From: Gemmatimonadaceae bacterium
GTDB lineage: Bacteria > Gemmatimonadota > Gemmatimonadetes > Gemmatimonadales > Gemmatimonadaceae
Reading direction: 5' to 3'
Length of the DNA stretch: 64,000 nt
NCBI GenBank assembly: GCA_024710705.1
Contig: JANJUF010000019.1
Span: 1 to 64,000, forward strand
In this document: piece after piece, positions 54,729 to 64,000 of the stretch
Layout: each line of letters starts with the position of its first letter
How positions within the stretch are numbered: the stretch's first letter is position 1
Notes under the pieces: model-generated
Seen by the model: only the letters and a program-made list of their open reading frames with translations
What the model was told of the DNA's origin: nothing
Database searches by the model: none
Made by a program: the position numbers and the translations under genes

Positions 54729-56814
54729 TGAACGCGTACCGGAACGCCATCTCGCGGTAGCGCTCGTAGCGTCCGGACCCGCCGCCGTGCCCGGCTCCCA
54801 TCTGCATCCGGAGCAGGAGCGGATTCTGGTCCGTCTTCATCGCGCGCAGCCGCGCGACCCACTTGGTGGGCTCCCAGTACGCGACGCGCGAGTCGTAGAG
54901 CCCCGAGACAACGAGCATCCGCGGGTAATCCTTCCGCTCGACATTGTCGTACGGCGAGTACGCCCGCATGTATCGGTACTGCTCCTCGATCTGCGGATTC
55001 CCCCACTGCTCCCACTCCTGCGCGGTCAGCGGGATGCTGGCGTCGAGCATGGTGTTGATCACGTCCACGAAGGGTACGTCGGCGACGATGACCTTGAAGA
55101 GGTCGGGACGGAGGTTCGCGACGACCCCCATCAGCAGCCCTCCGGCGCTGCCGCCGTGGGCAATCAGCCGATCACGCGAGGTGTAGCCTTCCGACACCAA
55201 GTGCTCGGCCACGTCCACGAAATCGGTGAAGGTGTTCATCTTGCGCATCATCTTGCCGTCGTCGTACCAGGCGCGGCCCATCTCCTGTCCGCCACGGATG
55301 TGCGCGATGGCATAGGTGATGTCGCGGTCGATCAGCGAGAAGCGCACCGAGCTGAACGTCGGTTCGGTGGTGCTGCCGTACGACCCATAGGCGTAGAGCA
55401 GCAGCGGACGCTGGCCGTTCCGTTGCAGGCCCTTGCGGTACACCAGGGACACCGGCACGCGTACGCCGTCGCGGGCGGTGGCGTAGGTGCGCTCCACGGT
55501 GTAGCGCGACGGGTCGTACCCGCCCAGTACCTCGTCGCGCTTGAGCAGCGTGCGCTCGCGCGTGGTCACCACGTAGTCGTAGACGGACGTGGGCGTGACG
55601 AGGGATGAGTAGCTGAACCGCAGGAGGTTGGTGTCGAACTCGGGATTCTCACCTGGGAAGACGCCGTAGGCGGCTTCCGGGAACTCCACGTCGTGCACCG
55701 CGCCACTGGCAAGCTCGTGGATGCGGAGGCGCCGCAGGCCCTCGCGCCGTTCGATCACGACGACGTGCCCCTTGAAGGCCATCAGGCCTTCGACGAAGGC
55801 GTCGGACCGATGCGCGAGCCATTCGGTCCACGCCGACGGATCCGCCGCCTCGAAGGGCGCGCGCAGCACCTTGAAGTTCTGCGCCCCCTCGTTGGTCAGG
55901 ATGTAGAACGCGCCGTCCCCCGGAATGACGTCGTACTCGATGTTGGGACGCCGTGGCACGATTACCCGTGCCGGACTCATCGGTGCCGCCGCCGGAACCA
56001 CATGCCACTCGGACGAGGTGAAGGACGCGCTGCCGAACAGGATCCACTCCCCGCTCCTCGACCGCGACAGGCTCACGTTGAAGAGGACATCGGGCTCGTG
56101 GTAGACCAGGACGTCACGTGCGCGGGGCGTCCCCACTTCATGGCGCCAGACCTTATCCCCGCGCTTGGCCGAGTCGAAGGTCACGTAGTGCAGGGTGCGG
56201 TTGTCGTTGGCCCACGCGAGCCCCCAGCTCACCTTCTCGAGGCGATCGTCGAGCCAAGCCCCGCTGCGCAGGTCCTTCACGCGCAGCGTGAAATCCTCGT
56301 AGCCGTTGGTGTCCACCAGCACGGCCAGGAAGTTGTGGTCCGGCGAGACCTCCATGCCGCCGACGGAATAGAAGGCGAAGCCTGCGGCCTCCACGTTTTC
56401 GTCAAAGTAGATCTCCTCGGCGGCCTCGAGCGTCCCGCGCTTGCGCGCGTGGATGCGGTACTGCTTCCCGCGCTCGGTGCGCGAGTAGTAGTGATAGGGC
56501 CCGTCCTTGACCGGAACGTCCGTGTCATCCTCCTTGATGCGCCCCACGATCTCGTCGTACAGCTGCTGCTCCAGCTCCTTCGTGTGCGCCGTCATCGCGT
56601 CGGTGTACGCGTTCTCCCGCTCGAGGTAGGGGATCGTCTCCGGATGTGACCGGTCGCGGAAGTAGGCGTAGGGGTCCACGCGCCGCTCGCCGTGGAGCGT
56701 GCTGACAACCGGAAGCTGCGGCGCGACAGGTGGCTGCGGAGTCTGGGCCATGACGGGAGATGAAGTCGCCGCGGCGACGACGGTGAGCAGGGCGATCGGG
56801 AGGGGCGTACGCAT
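54694..56814 (-). CDS. Exported oligopeptidase B-like serine peptidase (S9A)
   Basis: 706 aa with a signal peptide (ending PVMAQ), so periplasmic, unlike cytosolic E. coli PtrB. A seven-bladed propeller precedes the alpha/beta hydrolase domain. Catalytic triad: S556 (HGGSAGGLLMG), D641 (GLYDSRVAYWEP) and H676 (GAGHGGGSGRYE). The motif YMRAYSPYDNV supports oligopeptidase B, which cuts after basic residues in short peptides. Start chosen at the ATG that gives the signal peptide. Confidence 0.9.
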   Translation of the reverse strand: MRTPLPIALLTVVAAATSSPVMAQTPQPPVAPQLPVVSTLHGERRVDPYAYFRDRSHPETIPYLERENAYTDAMTAHTKELEQQLYDEIVGRIKEDDTDVPVKDGPYHYYSRTERGKQYRIHARKRGTLEAAEEIYFDENVEAAGFAFYSVGGMEVSPDHNFLAVLVDTNGYEDFTLRVKDLRSGAWLDDRLEKVSWGLAWANDNRTLHYVTFDSAKRGDKVWRHEVGTPRARDVLVYHEPDVLFNVSLSRSRSGEWILFGSASFTSSEWHVVPAAAPMSPARVIVPRRPNIEYDVIPGDGAFYILTNEGAQNFKVLRAPFEAADPSAWTEWLAHRSDAFVEGLMAFKGHVVVIERREGLRRLRIHELASGAVHDVEFPEAAYGVFPGENPEFDTNLLRFSYSSLVTPTSVYDYVVTTRERTLLKRDEVLGGYDPSRYTVERTYATARDGVRVPVSLVYRKGLQRNGQRPLLLYAYGSYGSTTEPTFSSVRFSLIDRDITYAIAHIRGGQEMGRAWYDDGKMMRKMNTFTDFVDVAEHLVSEGYTSRDRLIAHGGSAGGLLMGVVANLRPDLFKVIVADVPFVDVINTMLDASIPLTAQEWEQWGNPQIEEQYRYMRAYSPYDNVERKDYPRMLVVSGLYDSRVAYWEPTKWVARLRAMKTDQNPLLLRMQMGAGHGGGSGRYERYREMAFRYAFIIDQVRQGLAQ

Positions 56815-56833
56815 GGGGAAGCTCCGGTCCGTC

Positions 56834-58588
56834 TCAGTACGGCGTGAGCAGGATGATCGGCGTGGAGCGGCCGAACGGGTCCACCACGTGCGTCGGGCGG
56901 ATGGGCGCCGGCATGCGCCGTTGCGGACCGCGTAGCGGCGACGCGGCCCGGAGCGTCGCCCCAGGCACCAGATAGTCGTTGGACTGGTCCACATCCACGC
57001 CATAGCCCATATCGGCCAGTGCCTGGATCGTCATGGCCGAGAACGGCGTCGAATCGGGATCGAGGTACCCAGTCATCAATTCCGTATCGAACACGCTTTC
57101 CTTCCAGTGCGAATTGATGGTGCCGACGCCACAGACGGTCCCCTCGGCGAGGTCCTGGCAGTTCTCCAGGGGGACCCAGTTGGCGCAGGGGATCGCACCG
57201 CCGTGCTCCTCCACGCAGGCCGTGCGCGCCAATGGGCCGGTGAAGCGCGGTGTGGAGCCCAGGCCCGCGTTCAAGTTGAGGAAATTGGAATCCCATATGG
57301 TGCCCACGCCGACCACGTGGAGCATCTCGTGCAGGATCACCGAGCTGAGCGTGCCTTCCTCGATCAGCTCGTTCAGGTCGGCGCTGTCGAAGCGCATGCG
57401 GCCCACGACCGGCAGGAGGTTGCTGTTGCGAAGGTAGCACGGACCGGCCGAGCCAAGGACGCCGCCTGGACCGTCAATGGCCTCGACGGAAGCCAGGACC
57501 AGCAGCCCCGGCACGACCTCGTTCAGCACCTGGCCGGAGACGCACTGCCCAATGTCCTCGTTTACGAACGAGATGCTCGATAGCGGCGCCCGGATGACGG
57601 CGCGCAGTCGTGCCGCCGCGCAGTTGAAGGCATCCTGCACCGCGGCCGACGGCGTGGCGCCGACGTATCGCACCTCGAGCTGGTACTCACCGGGCGGGGC
57701 TGCACCGCAGGACGTGACCGACACCGTGACCGTGTCGGCGAACCCCAGCGCCGCCGCCACCACGCGTCCCGTGCCCAGCGCGAGCGCTTCGCTCCGCCCG
57801 GTGCCGTTCACGGACACCACTGCGGCGTCGAGCGCTTCCCACGTGAAGTCCACGCCATTGACGGCGGCGCCACTGCCCGTCCGGGCGGTCGCCCGCAGCT
57901 GCTTGGTCCATCCGGGCGCAAGGAAGGGCTCGCCCGGCGAGACTGTCACCGATTCGATGGTGGTCGGCAACACCGAAACTTCGACCGAGTCCGAGACGTC
58001 ACCGACTGCCGCGACAATCCACGTGGTCCGCGGATCGGAGCCAAGGAAGGCGGTCGGGCGCACCACCCCCTGCGCGTCCACGCGCGCCACCGCGATGTCC
58101 CGCGACGTCCACATAATCGTGCGACCCGTGAGGATGTTGCCCAGCGAGTCGGTGAGCGTCGCCTCCACTGGCACGACATCGCCGTCCTCCAGCGGGTCGC
58201 CGATGGGCGTCAGGCGGAGGGTATCCACCACGCTCGGCAGCACCGTGATCGTGGCCGTGCCCGTGCGTCCGCCGGCCGTCGCCGAGACAACCGTCTGCCG
58301 GGCGATGCCCCCGAGCACGAGGCTGGCGGCCACCTCGCCGGCGCCGGTGACCGTCACGACGCCACTGTCCGCCGCCGCCCACAGGACGAGGCGACCCTCG
58401 ATCGGCGCGCCGCTCGGGCCGATCACCGACGCGGTGACCGTGGTGTCCGCGCCGCTCTGCAGCACCACCGATCCGGGCGCGACGACCACCGTCGCCACTG
58501 GCACGGGGCCGGTGCTCGGCGTATCGCACGAGCCCGCCACCGCCATCAGTGCCGCCGCTCCGACCGCGCCCTTCCAGAACTGCCGCAT
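56834..58588 (-). CDS. Ig-repeat metalloprotease lipoprotein (leishmanolysin-like)
   Basis: 584 aa. The ATG at 58588 has GGAG six bases upstream; the lipobox is AGSC with C21. Three Ig-like (BIG2-type) domains at about 30-118, 120-207 and 208-292. The protease domain has HEMLHVVGVG at 420-429 and, near 515, NSHWKESVFDTELMTGYL, where HW supplies the third ligand and ELM the Met turn of M8-type enzymes. SIQALADMGYGVD-like ending (TIQALADMGYGVD). Cell-surface protein degradation is likely. Confidence 0.8.
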   Translation of the reverse strand: MRQFWKGAVGAAALMAVAGSCDTPSTGPVPVATVVVAPGSVVLQSGADTTVTASVIGPSGAPIEGRLVLWAAADSGVVTVTGAGEVAASLVLGGIARQTVVSATAGGRTGTATITVLPSVVDTLRLTPIGDPLEDGDVVPVEATLTDSLGNILTGRTIMWTSRDIAVARVDAQGVVRPTAFLGSDPRTTWIVAAVGDVSDSVEVSVLPTTIESVTVSPGEPFLAPGWTKQLRATARTGSGAAVNGVDFTWEALDAAVVSVNGTGRSEALALGTGRVVAAALGFADTVTVSVTSCGAAPPGEYQLEVRYVGATPSAAVQDAFNCAAARLRAVIRAPLSSISFVNEDIGQCVSGQVLNEVVPGLLVLASVEAIDGPGGVLGSAGPCYLRNSNLLPVVGRMRFDSADLNELIEEGTLSSVILHEMLHVVGVGTIWDSNFLNLNAGLGSTPRFTGPLARTACVEEHGGAIPCANWVPLENCQDLAEGTVCGVGTINSHWKESVFDTELMTGYLDPDSTPFSAMTIQALADMGYGVDVDQSNDYLVPGATLRAASPLRGPQRRMPAPIRPTHVVDPFGRSTPIILLTPY

Positions 58589-58727
58589 CCCAGGCTCCAC
58601 CGCCGAGTGTTGCATCGCATCCCGCTGTGGGTGCAAGCTCGCAACCCGTCCCCCTCCGTCACAAGGGGGGCGCAAGGGGCGGACTCCCTGCTTCCCTTCC
58701 CCACGCCCCACCGCGAGCTTTGACGGC

Positions 58728-59204
58728 ATGGCTTCTACCCCGGGTACGCGTCTTTTGCGCCTCTGGCGCCGACTGCAACCGCTTCCCGGGGGGGAGTGGC
58801 TGTTCGCCAAGGTGTTCGCCTTCACCGTGCCCTACTCCGGATCGGTCCGCCCGCGCATCCGCGTGCTCGAGCCCGGGCACGCCGAAGTGGAGATTCCGGA
58901 CGTTCGCGCCAACCGACAGCACCTCGGGTCGGTCCATGCCATCGCCCTCATGAACGTCGCGGAGATGGCCAGCGGCCTGGCGATGATGGCCGGCCTCCCT
59001 GGCGACATCCGGGGCATCGTCACGTCGCTTTCGATGACCTACCACAAGAAGGCCCGCGGCACGATCCGCGCGGTGAGCCGCGTCACCGTGCCGACGGTCA
59101 CCGAGAGCCGCGACTTCGAGGTGCTCGCGGAATGCTTCGACCCCTCGGGCACGCTGGTGGCCACCGGGCGCGTCCACTGGCGCCTCGGACCGGTCGCCCG
59201 ATGA
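58728..59204 (+). CDS. Hotdog-fold DUF4442 protein
   Basis: 158 aa. Hotdog core: GHAEVEIPDVRANRQHLGSVHAIALMNVAEMASGLAMMAGLP and SLSMTYHKKARGTIRAVSRVT. The family resembles PaaI thioesterases but lacks a clear catalytic residue; substrate unknown. The next gene overlaps its stop (ATGATG), suggesting a paired role with the nitronate monooxygenase. Confidence 0.85.
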   Translation: MASTPGTRLLRLWRRLQPLPGGEWLFAKVFAFTVPYSGSVRPRIRVLEPGHAEVEIPDVRANRQHLGSVHAIALMNVAEMASGLAMMAGLPGDIRGIVTSLSMTYHKKARGTIRAVSRVTVPTVTESRDFEVLAECFDPSGTLVATGRVHWRLGPVAR

Positions 59205-60172
59205 TGGAGACCGCCTTCACCAGGCACGCGGGCGTGCCGGTGCCGCTCATCTGCGGACCGATGTATCCCTGCTCGAATCCCGAACTCGTGGCGGCCGTGA
59301 GCGAGGCGGGCGGTCTGGGCATCGTGCAGCCCATCTCCCTCACCTACGTGCACGGCTACGAGTTTCGCGCCGGCCTGCGCCGCATCAGGTCGCTGACGTC
59401 GCGCCCCATCGGGTTCAATGCGCTCATCGAAGGCAACAACAAGCTCTACCGCGCGCGGATGACGCAGTGGATCGAGATCGCGCTTGAGGAGGGCATCCGT
59501 TTCTTCCTCACGTCGTTGGGGAACCCCACGTGGGTCTGCGACCGCGTGCACGCGGCCGGCGGTGTGGTGTACCACGACGTCACCGAACGAAAGTGGGCAC
59601 AGAAGGGCGTGGACGGCGGCGTGGATGGGCTCGTCGCGGTAAATCGGCTCGCCGGCGGACACGCCGGGAAGCTCGACCCTGAGGCCTTGCTCGCGGAGCT
59701 GGCGCCATTCGGCCTCCCGGTGGTCTCGGCCGGCGGCGTGGGCGATGCGCGGGAGTTCACGCGCCAGCTCCGCCTGGGCTACGCCGCCGTGCAAGTCGGC
59801 ACGCGGTTCATCGCCACGCCGGAATGTCGAGCGAGCGACGCGTACAAGCAGGCCATCGTGGACGCCGACGCCGACGATATCGTGATGACCGAGCGCCTCA
59901 CTGGCGTGCCGGTGGCCGTGATCCGGAATCCATTCATTGACAAGCTGGGGACGGGAGCCGGATGGTTTGCGCGGTGGATGCTGCGCGGGCGCCGGCGCAA
60001 GCACTGGATGCGCACCTGGTATGCCATCAACTCGGTGCGTCGGCTCAAGAAGTCGTTGATGACGGGCGACGTGAGCACCGAATACTGGCAGGCCGGACGC
60101 TCGGTCGCGGGAATCCACGAGGTGAAGCCGGCCGGCGAGATCGTGCGGGAGTTCGCCGCGGCATTGGACTGA
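59201..60172 (+). CDS. Nitronate monooxygenase / NPD-type flavin protein
   Basis: 323 aa. TIM-barrel FMN domain: VPLICGPMYPCSNPELVAAVSEAGGLGIVQP, catalytic-type His in LAGGHAGKL, PVVSAGGVGDAREF and VQVGTRFIATPE. Such enzymes oxidise nitronates, but related ones act as enoyl-ACP reductases (FabK), so the substrate is open. ATGA-coupled to the hotdog gene. Confidence 0.85.
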   Translation: MMETAFTRHAGVPVPLICGPMYPCSNPELVAAVSEAGGLGIVQPISLTYVHGYEFRAGLRRIRSLTSRPIGFNALIEGNNKLYRARMTQWIEIALEEGIRFFLTSLGNPTWVCDRVHAAGGVVYHDVTERKWAQKGVDGGVDGLVAVNRLAGGHAGKLDPEALLAELAPFGLPVVSAGGVGDAREFTRQLRLGYAAVQVGTRFIATPECRASDAYKQAIVDADADDIVMTERLTGVPVAVIRNPFIDKLGTGAGWFARWMLRGRRRKHWMRTWYAINSVRRLKKSLMTGDVSTEYWQAGRSVAGIHEVKPAGEIVREFAAALD

Positions 60173-60190
60173 TTTGACCCGGAGCTGAAC

Positions 60191-63061
60191 ATGTCGCGGT
60201 GCCGCTGGTTGCTGCTCGCCTCGCTGCTCATCCCTGGTGCACTGGCGGCCCAGGTCGAGGTCCCGCACCTGCCCTGGCGCACCATCACCACCGAGCACTT
60301 CCGCATCCATTTCGAACCCGGGCTCGAAGCGTGGGCGCGCAACCTCGCGTCGCGCATCGAGAGCGTGCGTACGGCGGTTGCCGCGCGCGTGGGCTACACC
60401 CCGCCCCAGATGATCGACATCATCGTGGAGGACCCGCTGAACGTGGCCAACGGCTCAGCGTGGCCATCGCTCTTCACTCCGGCGATGCGATTCTGGGCCA
60501 CGCCGCCGCAACCGTCGAGCAACCTGAGCGGCATCCGCGGATGGGGCGAGGTGCTGGCGGTGCACGAGTACGCCCATCTCGCACACCTGTTGCGTCCGTC
60601 GCGGGAGCCGGGGTCGCGCCTGCTGGCGTTCCTCTCCGGATTCTCCGCGAGCCCGATGCTGATGGTCCCGTCCTGGGTCACGGAAGGCTACGCGACGCTC
60701 ATCGAAGGCGAACTCACCGGCGCCGGGCGACCCAACAACGTCTCGCGACCGGCGATCCTCCGGCAGTTGGCGCTGGAGGGCTACCTCCCGAGCTACGGCG
60801 AACTGGACGCCACCGGCCGCTTCAACGGCGGCGCGATGCGCTATCTCGTGGGCTCGGCGTACCTCGAGTGGCTGCAGGAACAACGGGGCGACTCGGCGCT
60901 GCCCCACCTCTGGCGCCGGGCCACCTCGCGGAAGGCGCGCAAGTTCCCCGAGGCGTTCAGCGGCGTGTTCGGCGACGCGCCGGAGCTGCTCTACGGCCGA
61001 TTCGCCTCGCAACTCACGGCCGATGCCCACGCGGCGCGCGCCCAACTCGAGGCGCAGGGGCTCGCCACCGGCACGCTGGTGCAGCACTGGATGTGGAATG
61101 TCGGCGCACCGGCGCTGGCGCCCGATGGCGAACGGATCGCCGTGCGACGCGCCTCGCCCAGCGCCGGATTGAAAGTCCAGGTGCTCTCGCTCAGCCCGCA
61201 GCCGGTGAGCGCGCGCGACTCGGCGCGGGCGGCGAATCACTTCGCGCGCGATCCCGAGGACGTGCGCCCCATCGCGGTCTACCCGCGGCCGCTGCGCGCC
61301 ATCGCCGCGCTCACGCCAAAGGGCGGGGCGAGCTACGACGTGCCGCGCTGGTTCCGCGACGGCCAGCGTCTGCTTGTCACGCGCTCGGTGCCCCGCTCCG
61401 ACGGTCGCGCGCGGCCGGACCTGTTCATCTGGACCCTCGAGAACGGCGCCGTGCGGCGCGTGACGCGGGCCGCCGGCATCCTACTGGCCGACCCCCTTCC
61501 CGACGGTCGCACCGCGGCGGCGCTCACCTGCGGCGCCGGGACTTGCTCCTTGGTCTTGGTGGACCTCACCAACGGCACCCTGCGACCGCTCGCCGCCGGC
61601 GCGCTCGACCGCGGATTCGCCGGCGTGCGCGTCTCGCCCGACGGAAGGCGCGTGGTCTCGTCACGGCAGCGCGGTGCCTCGTGGGACCTCGTCGTGGTGG
61701 ACATCGCGAGTGGGGCGATCGCCGCCGTGGGGCCCACCGACGGTGCCCCGCGCCACTCGGCCACCTGGGCCGACGACTCGACGCTCGTGGCCGTGAGCGA
61801 AGCCAGCGGCGTGGCCGTGTTGGAACGCATCGCCGTGTCCGGAAACCGCGTGGAGGTGATCGCCCGTACGGCGAGCGCCGCCGGCGCGCCCGATGTGGCG
61901 CCCGATGGTCGCGTGTACTGGCTGGATCTCCACGGTCGCGGTTTTGACCTCCGCGTGAGCGATACCGGCGTCGCGCTCGCACCGGGTCCTCCGCTCGACA
62001 GCGCGCTGTTCCCCGCGACGCGGCGCGTGAACACGCGAGTGGCGCAGGAGTTCGACTCGGCCGCCTTCACCGAGCCGCGCCCCTACGGCATCGGAACGAT
62101 GGGCGTCGCCTTCGTGCCCTCGACCATCTCCGGACCTGAAGGCGACGGCTGGACGGTCGGGCTCAACGCCAACGACCCCTTGGGACGTCTCCGATTCTAC
62201 GCCGCGGGCGGCGACGGAACGGCCGCGAGTTGGCGTGGCGGCCGCGCGGCCCTGACCTACCGTGGCCTGCCGGCGGCACTCCACGTCCAAGGATGGTCGG
62301 CGCAGCAGGAGGTCTCGGCGCAGCGCCGCTTCGGTGGCGTCGGCGCCGAGTGGCTCGATGTGGCGTACCGCGGTCTCCTGGGCGCTGCGTCCGTCGATCG
62401 GCACGGCGTGGGCTCCACCACGGCGATTCGCATCGGCGCGTCCGCCGGCCACGTGGAATCGCTCACCGACGGCTCGTCCGTGGACCGCAGCCTCGTCTTC
62501 GGTGCGCTCGGACTGCGACGCGCGTTCACACCGGGGAGCACAACCCTCATCACGGCCGAACTCGATCTCGCACTCAGCCAGGGCAGCACCGGCGACGCGG
62601 CCTGGACGCGGTCCAGCGTTGCGGTGGCGCTTGCCGGCGGGCCCACGAACGGCGCGCGGCTGGGCATTCGCGGGCAGGCGGGCCGCGTCTTCAGCGATGT
62701 CCTGCCCGGGTACGAGCGCTTCAGCCTCGGCGGGGGCGGCGCGCCCTACGTGGATGACGCGGCGCTCGCGCAGCGAGTGCACTACCCCGCCCTTCCCGTC
62801 GGCGCCCTGAGCGGCTCGCGCTACGCAATCTTCTCAGCCGAGACGACCGGGATGCTCCGCGTCCATCACGACTGGCTCACGGCCGGCAGTGAGTGGGGTC
62901 GCTTCACGCGCGTGGCGGGCGTGGCGATGTCGCTGGACGTGAATCGCATCGCCGTGTTCCGCCTGCCTTCGTTCCGCGCGCTCGCCGGGGTGAGCCACAT
63001 CCTGAATGCGCCGCTGGCGAATGCGACCATCGGGTACGTGTCGCTCTCCGTGCGCCCCTGA
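60191..63061 (+). CDS. Exported gluzincin with propeller and C-terminal barrel-like domain
   Basis: 956 aa. Signal peptide ends ALAAQ. N-terminal peptidase domain: HEYAH at 125-129 and the likely third ligand E165 in WVTEGYATLIEG. About 290-620 hold PD40/TolB-like propeller blades (GFAGVRVSPDGRRVVSSRQRG, APDVAPDGRVYWLDLHGRG). From about 640 to the end strands alternate like an outer-membrane barrel (LGLRRAFTPGSTTLITAELDLAL, ending IGYVSLSVRP). Probably a surface peptidase; similar three-part proteins occur in related genomes, with unknown substrate. Confidence 0.75.
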   Translation: MSRCRWLLLASLLIPGALAAQVEVPHLPWRTITTEHFRIHFEPGLEAWARNLASRIESVRTAVAARVGYTPPQMIDIIVEDPLNVANGSAWPSLFTPAMRFWATPPQPSSNLSGIRGWGEVLAVHEYAHLAHLLRPSREPGSRLLAFLSGFSASPMLMVPSWVTEGYATLIEGELTGAGRPNNVSRPAILRQLALEGYLPSYGELDATGRFNGGAMRYLVGSAYLEWLQEQRGDSALPHLWRRATSRKARKFPEAFSGVFGDAPELLYGRFASQLTADAHAARAQLEAQGLATGTLVQHWMWNVGAPALAPDGERIAVRRASPSAGLKVQVLSLSPQPVSARDSARAANHFARDPEDVRPIAVYPRPLRAIAALTPKGGASYDVPRWFRDGQRLLVTRSVPRSDGRARPDLFIWTLENGAVRRVTRAAGILLADPLPDGRTAAALTCGAGTCSLVLVDLTNGTLRPLAAGALDRGFAGVRVSPDGRRVVSSRQRGASWDLVVVDIASGAIAAVGPTDGAPRHSATWADDSTLVAVSEASGVAVLERIAVSGNRVEVIARTASAAGAPDVAPDGRVYWLDLHGRGFDLRVSDTGVALAPGPPLDSALFPATRRVNTRVAQEFDSAAFTEPRPYGIGTMGVAFVPSTISGPEGDGWTVGLNANDPLGRLRFYAAGGDGTAASWRGGRAALTYRGLPAALHVQGWSAQQEVSAQRRFGGVGAEWLDVAYRGLLGAASVDRHGVGSTTAIRIGASAGHVESLTDGSSVDRSLVFGALGLRRAFTPGSTTLITAELDLALSQGSTGDAAWTRSSVAVALAGGPTNGARLGIRGQAGRVFSDVLPGYERFSLGGGGAPYVDDAALAQRVHYPALPVGALSGSRYAIFSAETTGMLRVHHDWLTAGSEWGRFTRVAGVAMSLDVNRIAVFRLPSFRALAGVSHILNAPLANATIGYVSLSVRP

Positions 63062-63071
63062 GGCGCCGGAC

Positions 63072-64000
63072 TCACCGCGCTGCCGCGACGCGAGTGCGCG
63101 TGGCGCCGGGTCCGGGCCACCAGCGGTGCGTGAGCACGGCCACGCGACCCGGCCGCACCGTCACCGTGCCGAGTGAGACGACCTCATCGCCCCGCGTGAT
63201 CTCCACCGGGTGGTCGCCGACCGGAAGACGCGCGCGCGCGACGGTGATGCGGTCGGGGAGCAACTGCCAGGCCCGCAGGTCTGGTTGGTCGATGACGGTG
63301 GACCCCACGGACAGCGCCCCGAGGCCGACGCCAAGGAGGACGCGCCCCCACTTGATGCCGCCTTTCTTGCCGTCATCGTCGTCGTCGTCGTCCTTCGTGG
63401 CGCTCGAGATCGCCTGATCGGCGGCACGCATGGCGGCGTATCGCACGGCCGCACGCGCGATGGCCCGCGTGAGCCGTGCGCCCTGGCCGCGCTCGAAGTC
63501 AGCGCCCACGCCGCTGGTGACGTCGGCGGAGATCGATTGGAAGCCGGTGACCGTCGGCGGGTGGCCACTGTCGGTCGCGGTAGGCGAGGCGCGGGCCCCC
63601 ACTGCGTACGCGGAGCGCGTTCCCTCGCCGAAGCTCGCCCAGTTCACCTCGTAGGTGAGCCAGCCGACGTGGGCCGGGGAACGCGGATCGAACGAGCTGT
63701 CGAAGCGGCGGCGCCGCACGACCTCGGCCGCCGCCAGTCGCGCGTCGTCGTCGCCCGTGGTGAGAGCCACCAGCTCGTCGCCATTCATGTAGACGCCGAG
63801 CGCCTGCGGCTGCGGGCGCCCGACGAACCCGTCTTCCAGCAATACCACCACGTCCCCGCTGTCGGCGGGAGCGAAGGTCGTGTCGCCCGGGAGGGTTTCC
63901 AGGAGCGCGGCCGCATTGCGGTAGGCCACGATGGCATCCTGCCGTTCGCCGGCCGCCTCGAACAGCACGCCGGTCACATAGCGCAGCGTGCCCTCAAGTG
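63072..64000 (-). CDS. COG3014-like protein (partial, N-terminus off window)
   Basis: At least 309 residues. Near the window edge LRYVTGVLFEAAGERQDAIVAYRNAAAL matches the TPR-like helix pair of COG3014 proteins, uncharacterised exported or lipoproteins. A conserved region VGWLTYEVNWASF-like segment and GRVLLGVGLGALSVGSTVIDQPDLRAWQLLPDRI follow. A run of seven aspartates comes from a GTC/GTG-type triplet repeat (63376-63392). The frame is still open at base 64000, so the start is missing. Confidence 0.7.
   Translation of the reverse strand, partial: LEGTLRYVTGVLFEAAGERQDAIVAYRNAAALLETLPGDTTFAPADSGDVVVLLEDGFVGRPQPQALGVYMNGDELVALTTGDDDARLAAAEVVRRRRFDSSFDPRSPAHVGWLTYEVNWASFGEGTRSAYAVGARASPTATDSGHPPTVTGFQSISADVTSGVGADFERGQGARLTRAIARAAVRYAAMRAADQAISSATKDDDDDDDGKKGGIKWGRVLLGVGLGALSVGSTVIDQPDLRAWQLLPDRITVARARLPVGDHPVEITRGDEVVSLGTVTVRPGRVAVLTHRWWPGPGATRTRVAAAR

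Noticed and set aside
63376-63392. Triplet repeat as a microsatellite
   Set aside because: Only about six units, fully inside a coding frame that gives an Asp run; noted within the gene.

Overview
The window is a GC-rich, gene-dense bacterial chromosome segment. A diderm, meso-diaminopimelate-type cell is indicated by a MurE with the DNPR motif, many exported proteins whose signal peptides end in an Ala-x-Ala-Gln type site, outer-membrane-type beta proteins, lipoproteins and LspA. The mix of gene content and style suggests Gemmatimonadota or a close relative; this is inference from pattern, not from a marker phylogeny.

Layout. 1-6.5 kb (minus strand): division and cell wall block rsmH-ftsL-ftsI-murE-murF-mraY, with mraY cut by the window edge. 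6.6-8.8 kb: exported TPR protein, tRNA-Val(TAC) and a 59-aa membrane protein with a clear sigma70-type promoter. 8.8-26.9 kb (minus): one long run of tightly coupled genes containing a full chemosensory set (cheW, cheY, cheA, cheC, cheR, cheD, cheB and two more cheW) interleaved with an MglA-type GTPase, three Roadblock-domain proteins, two DUF4388 proteins, large TPR proteins and a tandem DnaA-like double AAA+ ATPase with no DNA-binding domain. No chemoreceptor gene is present. 26.9-34.2 kb (minus): rluD-lspA-dksA/traR-ileS-purine nucleoside phosphorylase-divIVA-yggS, coupled directly into the chemosensory run. 34.3-40.0 kb (minus): beta-propeller lipoprotein, then tilS-hpt-ftsH-cdaA. 40.0-42.9 kb (plus): small membrane protein, lemA, htpX-like protease and a DJ-1/PfpI gene sitting behind a low-GC patch.

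42.9-48.55 kb (minus): a six-gene locus that looks like a divergent chaperone-usher fimbrial system: three related exported subunits whose C termini all end in TAP, a PapD-like chaperone, a 924-aa usher-like outer-membrane protein and a small lipoprotein. AT-rich stretches flank it. 49.1-51.9 kb (plus): the three-subunit proton-translocating transhydrogenase pntAA-pntAB-pntB. 51.8-64 kb: glycosyltransferase, DUF4097 protein, oligopeptidase B-like peptidase, Ig-repeat metalloprotease lipoprotein, hotdog protein plus nitronate monooxygenase, a 956-aa gluzincin/propeller/barrel protein, and a partial COG3014-like protein.

The two stretches most worth attention are the receptor-less Che/MglA/Roadblock/double-DnaA-ATPase operon and the unusual chaperone-usher-like locus. 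In addition ileS encodes a class I synthetase whose HIGH motif reads GIHH, the altered signature linked to mupirocin hyper-resistance in IleRS2 enzymes, and it carries an in-frame low-complexity insert.
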